This document shows, piece after piece, positions 8,572 through 12,971 of a DNA stretch of 12,971 nt (its first letter is position 1; the number at the start of each line of letters is the position of its first letter). A model generated the notes under the pieces. It did no database searches. It was not told the DNA's origin and saw nothing but the letters and a program-made list of their open reading frames with translations. Position numbers and translations under genes: made by a program. The stretch is from assembly GCA_964560875.1 (NCBI GenBank), contig CAZLMW010000175.1, positions 1 through 12,971 on the forward strand, in the 5' to 3' direction. Source of the DNA: CAZLMW01 sp964560875. Lineage in GTDB: Bacteria; Myxococcota_A; UBA9042.

Positions 8572-10602
8572 ATGAACAGCCCCCTCCTGACCCGGCGCAA
8601 CGCGATCTACGCGGCGCTCATCACCATCTCGTGCGTCGCCCTCGTAGCATGCGGATCGGATGGGACCGGCACCTCGACGCCGAACACCACGAACGGCGGT
8701 TCGGCAGCCGTTCCTCCCGCGAAGGCAGCTTCGGAAGCCGATGTGACCAAGGTCGCGAATGAAAACATCGCCTCGTGGGCCAACGACGGAACGAAGAAGG
8801 TCGCTTTCTTCGCCGACTCCAAGGCGGTGGACGAAGTCGCCGGCGGCAAATGTGCGTCGACATCCCGACCCGGCGGCCCCGGCGGCGAAGGCAGCAAGAA
8901 CTCCGACGGTTGCGACAACAAGTTCGACGCCGATGAAGCGGCCAAGGACATCCGCGATTGGTTCAGCGAGCACCTCTTCAACAAGAAGTTCCAGGACAAG
9001 ACACTGAGCACCGAAAAGCTGGTCGTGTACTGCTTCGCGGCCGAAGACGTCTGCGGCGGTGGCGACAAGGCCGAAGAGCCCAGGCGCGGCGGTGGCAGCG
9101 GCCCGGGCGGCGATGGATCTGGTGACAAGGGCGGTGGCGGCGGTGGCGGTGACAAGACCGGCGGCGACAAGATCGACCCGAAGTGCGCCGAGGGGCTGAA
9201 GAAGGTCCCCGTCTGCGTTGGCGTCGCGTACCACGGCGAGAAGCTGCTGACCGGCGTGGTCCAGGTCGGCAAAGACCCGCAAGTTGTGCCCGCCACGTTC
9301 AAGCTCACGCCCGCCACGTTCTCGGTCGAAGTGGACCTTGGCAAGCTGGTCGAGGCCGCGAAGATGGTCGCGAAAGCAACCGGCGAGGAGCTGCCCGAGG
9401 AGTTCCCGACGATCGCCAAGGGCAAGCTCGAAGCCGCGCTCAACCGCACCGCCGAAGGCAAGATGATCACCGGCACAATCTCGTTCACCGAGGCCGTGCA
9501 CGTCGCGGCGTTCACGAAGACCGACCACCGCTTCTACGAGGTGAAGCTCGCCAAGGCTCTGGACGCGCTCAAGATCGTGCTGGGCAAGCAGGACCGCACC
9601 GTTGTTGGCGCGCTCAACGTGGGCAAAGTCGACGTCGGCGCGGCGCTCGATCTCTTCTTCGGCAAGAGCAGCGCACCATGCGCGTCGGACGGCCCCAAGG
9701 TCCCGGGCGGCAAAGACGGCGGCGACGCAGGCGGCGGCAAGGGTGATCCAAACTGCGGCAAACCCGCCAAGAAGGATCCGAAGAAGGGGGCGTTGTTCCT
9801 CGCGCTTGCCGGACTGACGGCGAACGTGGACTTCGCTGTTTCAGCCGACAAGAAGAAGGACACGTTCACGATCAACGGCCTCGGACTCGGTCCCGCGACG
9901 ACCACGGCGAGCTACGACGACGGCGCGGTGCATCCGCTCGGCACCATCGATCTCAACGCCAAGACAAACCCGGCGCGCAAAGTGAACCTCGCGTTCGAAT
10001 ACGACGGCGACCGACTGGAAGTGACCACGACACCGTCGCTCGACCTCGTTGTCGGTCACACCCTTGCCGCGCTCGCCAAAGAGCTCGACGACGACATCCC
10101 GACCTTCCTGCACGCGGGTCACACGTCGATCGCGCTCTCGGGCGACGCCAAGCCGGCGATGGAATTCGAGTTCGGCGGCGACGAGAAGACGACTTCCGTT
10201 CCCAAGCCGATCCCTGGCGGCAGCGGCGGCGGCGACAAGGGCGAAGGCGGTCAAAAAGGCGACGGTGAAGGCCCCGCTGGCGAGGGCGGCGACAAAGGCA
10301 GCGACTTCCCGCACATGAAAGTGCTCACGGGGTCGTTGTTGCTCAAGGCCTGGGGTCTTGGCAGCGGCCTCTCCGACGTGCTGGTCACGGTGAAAGCGGG
10401 CATGTGCCTCGGCGAAAAGGACGGCAAGTCGGGCAGCACGACGACGAAGACGCCCGGCGACGGCCCGAAGGACGGCGGTTCACCAGGCGCTGGCAGTGGC
10501 GGCGACGGTGGGGGCGGCGACGGCAGTGGCAGCGACGGCGGCAAGAGCGACAAGATGCAGGAACACTTCTTCGCCCAGATGATCGAGACCGCCTGCAAGT
10601 AG
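8572..10602 (+). CDS. Glycine-rich, cysteine-paired outer-membrane-type lipoprotein
   Basis: A 676-residue exported lipoprotein of unknown function. The N-terminus has a basic start with an R-R pair (8-9), a hydrophobic core, and the lipobox L-V-A-C with Cys27 as the lipidated residue; Gly at +2 would direct it to the outer membrane by the usual Lol rule. The mature protein alternates folded-looking segments (~55-90, 115-160, 205-365, 405-540, 580-615) with Gly/Asp/Lys-rich stretches (~100-113, 162-200, 376-392, 548-577, 615-660). The ten mature cysteines other than Cys27 (94, 114, 154, 161, 205, 215, 370, 395, 612, 675) mostly flank these stretches. Two segments with a repeated V-D-x-x-K-L / A-K-A-L pattern suggest an internal duplication. 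The 99-base gap upstream holds no convincing promoter and no gene; a weak TTGGA lies seven bases before the ATG. No database family is recognised. Confidence 0.85.
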   Translation: MNSPLLTRRNAIYAALITISCVALVACGSDGTGTSTPNTTNGGSAAVPPAKAASEADVTKVANENIASWANDGTKKVAFFADSKAVDEVAGGKCASTSRPGGPGGEGSKNSDGCDNKFDADEAAKDIRDWFSEHLFNKKFQDKTLSTEKLVVYCFAAEDVCGGGDKAEEPRRGGGSGPGGDGSGDKGGGGGGGDKTGGDKIDPKCAEGLKKVPVCVGVAYHGEKLLTGVVQVGKDPQVVPATFKLTPATFSVEVDLGKLVEAAKMVAKATGEELPEEFPTIAKGKLEAALNRTAEGKMITGTISFTEAVHVAAFTKTDHRFYEVKLAKALDALKIVLGKQDRTVVGALNVGKVDVGAALDLFFGKSSAPCASDGPKVPGGKDGGDAGGGKGDPNCGKPAKKDPKKGALFLALAGLTANVDFAVSADKKKDTFTINGLGLGPATTTASYDDGAVHPLGTIDLNAKTNPARKVNLAFEYDGDRLEVTTTPSLDLVVGHTLAALAKELDDDIPTFLHAGHTSIALSGDAKPAMEFEFGGDEKTTSVPKPIPGGSGGGDKGEGGQKGDGEGPAGEGGDKGSDFPHMKVLTGSLLLKAWGLGSGLSDVLVTVKAGMCLGEKDGKSGSTTTKTPGDGPKDGGSPGAGSGGDGGGGDGSGSDGGKSDKMQEHFFAQMIETACK

Positions 10603-10848
10603 ACGCGACAATATTGGCGCGATGGCTCCGAGACCCTGACGTCGCGCGGCGACAACCTCAAGCCAGGTCGGGTGATCGCTATCCGCCGCCTCGAAGACGG
10701 CGAAAAGCAGCGCGAGGGCCCCTACTTGGTCCTGCCCAAGCGCTCGCTGCTCGCCAACAAGGCCCATGACGCCGTCAACCGGTGCATCGCCGACCGAGCT
10801 CTGGTCGCTTCGATGGTCGAGCGCCTGGATCCAAACACGAAAGCGTGA
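10603..10848 (+). other. Coding-like 81-codon stretch in frame with the lipoprotein, after its TAG
   Basis: Directly after the lipoprotein stop the same frame stays open for 81 codons to a TGA at 10846-10848. Codon third positions remain GC-rich and the peptide looks like ordinary soluble protein (for example G-P-Y-L-V-L-P-K-R-S-L-L-A-N-K-A-H near the middle), with no low complexity. There is no ATG before its last quarter. The possible starts are a GTG at 10672 (58 residues, AGG a few bases upstream) or a CTG at 10636 (70 residues). It could be a small gene with a rare start, a gene remnant, or a C-terminal extension reached by stop readthrough. I do not recognise the sequence. Confidence 0.4.
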
Positions 10849-10850
10849 GG

Positions 10851-10879
10851 CGGCGCCCAGCGGCTGTGGCGCGGCGCCG
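10851..10879 (+). other. Stem-loop after the 10603-10848 frame
   Basis: CGGCGCC (10851-10857) and GGCGCCG (10873-10879) form a seven-base-pair stem with a 15-base loop, two bases past the TGA at 10846. No T-run follows, so it is not a classic intrinsic terminator. Each arm contains the common palindrome GGCGCC, so chance is possible in this GC-rich DNA. The rest of the gap up to 10944 shows no feature I can support. Confidence 0.25.
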
Positions 10880-10944
10880 GCTCGGCGGGATATATGTCGG
10901 GGGGACCGAACACCCTCGCAACCCGCGAGAACGCCGGAGTTTCC

Positions 10945-11955
10945 ATGACCGATCTGACCCCAGCCGGCGTCGCCGAAGACGCCAAGGTCACGATTCCCTG
11001 CGGCCAATGCGGCGGCAAGAACCGCATCCCGGTAATCAAGGCGCTGCGCGATCTGAGCCGCCCCAACTGCGGACGCTGCAAGACGCCCCTGCTGCGTGTC
11101 GCTGGTGAACCGCTGAGCGACCTCGAAGACGCAGACCTCGCCCATCCGCTCGACGCCGACGCCCTCGCCGCCCTCCGCGCCCTGCCCCGCGTCGACGAGC
11201 TCATCGCCGCCGTGATGAAGCGCACCGTCGATAAGATCGCGCGCTTCCGACACCTCGGCGGCGCCATCGCCGTGGATTCGGAACAACTGCCAAAACTCTG
11301 GGCCATTCACGAAGCCGCCGCACGCAGGCTCGGCATGCCGCCGCCGCCGCTCTTCGTCGTGCAATCGCCGGCGCTCAACGCGTACACCGCGGGCAGCGGC
11401 GATCCGTTCGTGGCGATCACGTCAGGCCTGGTCGACCGGCTCGACGACGTCGGAGTCGCCAGCGTTCTCGGCCACGAGCTCACGCATGTTCGGCTTGGGC
11501 ACGCGCTGTACCGCACGCTCGCCCACATGCTCATCGCCGGCGGTGTTGGCGTGCTCGACAAGCTGTTTGCGGTCGGGGCCCTGCTCGTCAAACCCGTCGA
11601 GGCGGCGCTGCTTCGCTGGTACCAATACAGCGAATTGTCGGCTGATCGCGGCGCGCTCCTGGTGGTTAGCGACCTCGAAGCGCACCTGCGAACGGAGATG
11701 GTGGTGGCTGGAGCGCCCGCCCGATTCGCTGACGACCTGTCCGTCCAAGCGTTCCTGGCGCAGGCCGATCGGGCCGAGGCGATGCGGGATGGCGACCTGC
11801 TGATGAAGGTCACCGACTTTCTCGACGCCAACGCGCGGACCCATCCATTGGCGGTCTGGCGCGCCCATCACGTCGCGACCTGGGCGCACAGCGACCCGTT
11901 CTTCGAAATCCTCGCTGGCGCGCCGCGAAAACGCCTCGAAACGGAGAACTCGTAG
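10945..11955 (+). CDS. M48-family zinc metallopeptidase with N-terminal zinc ribbon
   Basis: A 336-residue protein. Residues 15-50 form a zinc ribbon with C19-x2-C22 and C42-x2-C45 (PCGQCGGKNRIP ... CGRCKTPL), similar in style to the zinc finger preceding thioredoxin 2. A helical linker follows. The peptidase core has the strand N-A-Y-T-A-G-S-G (145-152), the active-site helix H-E-L-T-H (H177, E178, H181) and the third zinc ligand in S-E-L-S-A-D (E230, D234), typical of the M48 (HtpX/YggG/Oma1-like) family. A hydrophobic stretch near 194-215 may lie in or near the membrane, but there is no signal peptide. The start is the ATG at 10945, with GGAG five bases upstream; an ATG at 10894 would add 17 residues but has a weaker ribosome site. 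M48 peptidases usually act in membrane-protein or envelope quality control; this one's substrate is unknown. Convergent with the peroxiredoxin gene, 39 bases apart. Confidence 0.9.
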   Translation: MTDLTPAGVAEDAKVTIPCGQCGGKNRIPVIKALRDLSRPNCGRCKTPLLRVAGEPLSDLEDADLAHPLDADALAALRALPRVDELIAAVMKRTVDKIARFRHLGGAIAVDSEQLPKLWAIHEAAARRLGMPPPPLFVVQSPALNAYTAGSGDPFVAITSGLVDRLDDVGVASVLGHELTHVRLGHALYRTLAHMLIAGGVGVLDKLFAVGALLVKPVEAALLRWYQYSELSADRGALLVVSDLEAHLRTEMVVAGAPARFADDLSVQAFLAQADRAEAMRDGDLLMKVTDFLDANARTHPLAVWRAHHVATWAHSDPFFEILAGAPRKRLETENS

Positions 11956-11994
11956 TCGGCGGAAACGGCGAGCCGCGAATGCGTGCTTCTTGAG

Positions 11995-12564
11995 CTATTT
12001 ACCGAGCTCGGTGAGCGCAGTCAGGGCGGCTTTGGCGTGGTCGGCGGCGCCGGGCTTGAGGCGCTTGTCGGGAATCCGCCGCCGCATCGCCCCTTTTTCG
12101 TCCAAGACGACGGTCACGCGGCTCGCAAACGGCAAGAGCGAGGAGCTAACGACGCCGTAGTGCTTGGCCAGCGCCTTTTCGCCGTCGGACCAGAGCGGAT
12201 ACGGGAAGTCTTCGGCGAGGCGAAAACGCTTGTTGGCTTCGGGGCTATCGAACGAGACGCCGTAAACGGCAACCCCGCGCTTCTCGAACTCTGCAGCCAG
12301 GTCGCGGAACCCGCGGCCCTCGAGGGTTCAGCCGCTGGTCTGGGCCTTGGGATAGAACCAAAGGACGGTCCAGTGCCCGGCAAGCGCGCCGGCTGCGACC
12401 GGTTTGCCGTCGTGATCCCGCACGTCCGCGAGGAGCTTGGCGATGTCAGCAGGCGCGGAGTCTGCTCCCACCGCCGTCTTCGCGCCCGAGCATCCACCGC
12501 ACCCGAAGATGCCCAACATTGCCCCAAATAGCGCCATCAGCGTCACCGCCACGAGTCGTCGCAT
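11995..12564 (-). CDS. Selenocysteine-containing lipoprotein peroxiredoxin (BCP/AhpC type), TGA read as Sec
   Basis: A 189-residue thioredoxin-fold peroxidase if the TGA at 12330-12328 is decoded as selenocysteine (residue 79). N-terminus: R-R, hydrophobic core and a lipobox-like I-F-G-C (Cys22), so it is probably lipid-anchored outside the cytoplasm. The core reads W-F-Y-P-K-A-Q-T-S-G-U-T-L-E (69-82), aligning with the BCP active site F-Y-P-K-A-x-T-x-G-C-T-x-E; the TGA falls exactly on the peroxidatic Cys. Downstream it continues with F-R-D-L, V-Y-G-V-S-F-D-S-P (100-108), F-P-Y-P-L-W-S-D (120-127), K-H-Y-G-V (134-138) and R149-V-T-V-V-L-D-E-K-G, containing the catalytic Arg, then ends at TAG (11995-11997). 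No cysteine occurs after residue 25, so it would be a 1-Sec enzyme without an internal resolving Cys. The start is the ATG at 12564 (a GTG at 12567 abuts it); no clear ribosome site. Conventional calling would stop at 12328. Alternative: a pseudogene with a nonsense change, less likely given the position and the intact downstream frame. Confidence 0.85.
12299..12319 (-). promoter_or_regulatory. Candidate bacterial SECIS hairpin
   Basis: In the mRNA right after the UGA, CGCGG (12315-12311) pairs with CCGCG (12307-12303) around the loop GUU (12310-12308). Below a one-base mismatch, three more pairs extend the stem (12319-12317 with 12301-12299, one of them G-U). The loop begins with G and lies 17 nucleotides after the UGA, in the range expected for bacterial SECIS elements, which sit in the coding region just downstream of the Sec codon and are bound by SelB. 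An alternative six-pair stem, GAACCC with GGGUUC, starts within the UGA itself. This was folded by eye, and GC-rich DNA makes hairpins easily. Confidence 0.55.
12328..12330 (-). other. In-frame TGA at the peroxidatic position (candidate Sec codon)
   Basis: The only in-frame stop between the ATG at 12564 and the TAG at 11995-11997. It replaces the Cys codon in the peroxiredoxin motif P-K-A-x-T-x-G-C-T-x-E, and one base change from TGC or TGT would give it. Recoding as selenocysteine is known for peroxiredoxin-type proteins in bacteria. Confidence 0.8.
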
Positions 12565-12672
12565 CACGCGAGTCTGGGCCCGCGCGACTCATGTGTAAAT
12601 GCGCTCCAGCATTCGTGCAGCAACACAGTCGATTGAGGCGCAATCGGGCGCAATAAGCGAGCCCGCGCCGCC

Positions 12673-12846
12673 ATGTTCGCCACGCTCGACGACGCGGTCG
12701 CGTGGGCCCGCGAGCAAAACGCTGCAAGCTCCACGTCGGACGATTCGATTCATGAACGAGCAGCTCGAGCAGCGACTGATCGACGTCTACGTGCGATTGG
12801 CGAAGGGCGACTTCTCCGTTGTATTAAGTGCTGGCTGAGGATTTGA
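12673..12846 (+). pseudogene. Possible remnant of a STAS-like protein C-terminus
   Basis: The frame opening at the ATG at 12673 begins M-F-A-T-L-D-D-A-V-A-W-A-R-E-Q, like the closing 'F-x-T-L-x-x-A-L' helix of STAS-domain regulators. A TGA (12634) closes the frame upstream and no domain body precedes it; downstream the reading is arginine-rich and not protein-like. Probably the tail of a decayed gene. Weak, as it rests on about 15 residues. Confidence 0.25.
12752..12838 (+). pseudogene. Truncated start of a sensor-kinase-like gene
   Basis: From the ATG at 12752 the frame gives 28 residues, M-N-E-Q-L-E-Q-R-L-I-D-V-Y-V-R-L-A-K-G-D-F-S... (given in part). This resembles the opening helix of myxobacterial sensor histidine kinases, where a 'R-L-A-x-G-D-F-S' segment precedes the signalling region. 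It stops at a TGA (12836-12838), and the following ~45 bases are less GC-rich and broken by stops in all three plus-strand frames. No kinase body is present before 12886. A remnant or a deletion junction seems likely. Confidence 0.35.
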
Positions 12847-12885
12847 GCTGCCTTTTGCAGTGCTACAAGGCGCTGATCTAAATAG

Positions 12886-12971
12886 GTGGAGAAACTCGAC
12901 GACGTCAAGGCCCCGGGGGTGCGGCTCGCTCCGATCGGGCTACTCGTGGACGCGGTGGTCAGCGGTGAGCG
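12886..12971 (+). CDS. Partial open frame running off the right edge
   Basis: After an in-frame TAG (12883-12885) a GTG opens a frame that continues to the window end: 28 codons with GC-rich third positions, beginning M-E-K-L-D-D-V-K-A-P-G-V-R-L-A-P-I. No ribosome site is evident. The peptide looks coding but is too short to identify. It may be the body of the gene whose start decayed just upstream, or a new gene. Confidence 0.3.
   Translation, partial: MEKLDDVKAPGVRLAPIGLLVDAVVSGE

Noticed and set aside
8017..9528. 503-codon minus-strand frame across the acetyltransferase and lipoprotein genes
   Set aside because: It spans two well-supported plus-strand genes and the gap between them; no domain is recognisable.
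10480..11364. 294-codon minus-strand frame covering the 10603-10848 stretch
   Set aside because: It is antisense to the lipoprotein end and the zinc ribbon of the peptidase and shows no motif; it is a shadow.
12001..12012. Palindrome ACCGAGCTCGGT at the end of the peroxiredoxin gene
   Set aside because: It lies within the coding end (L-T-E-L-G), would leave a four-pair stem and has no T-run, so a terminator or operator call is not supported.
11983..12531. 182-codon plus-strand frame opposite the peroxiredoxin
   Set aside because: It is longer than either half of the interrupted minus-strand gene and could mislead, but only the minus strand reads as peroxiredoxin on both sides of the TGA.
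11995..12564. Reading the peroxiredoxin as a simple nonsense pseudogene
   Set aside because: The only stop is exactly at the catalytic Cys, the downstream frame is intact and conserved, and a SECIS-like hairpin follows. It is kept as the alternative, not the main call.

Overview
This is a high-GC window whose gene content suggests a deltaproteobacterial-type genome, most likely Myxococcota (Polyangia-like). The pointers are a Hanks-type Ser/Thr kinase fused to a STAND-type ATPase and tetratricopeptide repeats, a PilZ protein with a long disordered tail, and a glycine-rich lipoprotein. The taxonomic call is an inference from gene style; no rRNA or tRNA gene is visible.

Left part (1-2965, minus strand): a multi-pass membrane protein with an isoprenylcysteine/phospholipid methyltransferase signature lies upstream of a PilZ-domain gene in the same direction, about 185 bases apart. 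A hexanucleotide tandem repeat with G-quadruplex potential lies just beyond the PilZ stop. The methyltransferase gene is divergent from the central operon.

Central operon (3095-8472, plus strand): a 1184-residue kinase-STAND-TPR protein, then after 45 bases a small protein with a degenerate GTPase P-loop and a hydrophobic DUF697-like half, then a GNAT-like acetyltransferase whose start overlaps the previous stop (ATGA). Next (8572-10602) is a 676-residue lipoprotein with glycine-rich inserts sitting between pairs of cysteines. An 81-codon open, coding-like stretch with no ordinary start codon follows its TAG in the same frame. An M48-type zinc metallopeptidase with an N-terminal zinc ribbon (10945-11955) follows.

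Right part: convergent to the peptidase is the most notable gene (11995-12564, minus strand). It is a lipid-anchored BCP/AhpC-type peroxiredoxin whose frame is crossed by a single TGA exactly where the peroxidatic cysteine belongs. The frame continues beyond the TGA with conserved peroxiredoxin sequence to a TAG, and a hairpin fitting a bacterial SECIS element follows the TGA. I read it as a selenoprotein that standard gene calling would cut into a 78-residue fragment. The last 370 bases hold short fragments resembling the ends of signalling genes (STAS-like tail, sensor-kinase-like start) and the beginning of a coding stretch that leaves the window; this looks like decayed sequence.

Functional picture (inference): the central operon is a signalling unit with a kinase/ATPase sensor and two accessory proteins. 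The lipoprotein, the peptidase and the peroxiredoxin would belong to cell-envelope upkeep and oxidative defence, without direct evidence that they work together.
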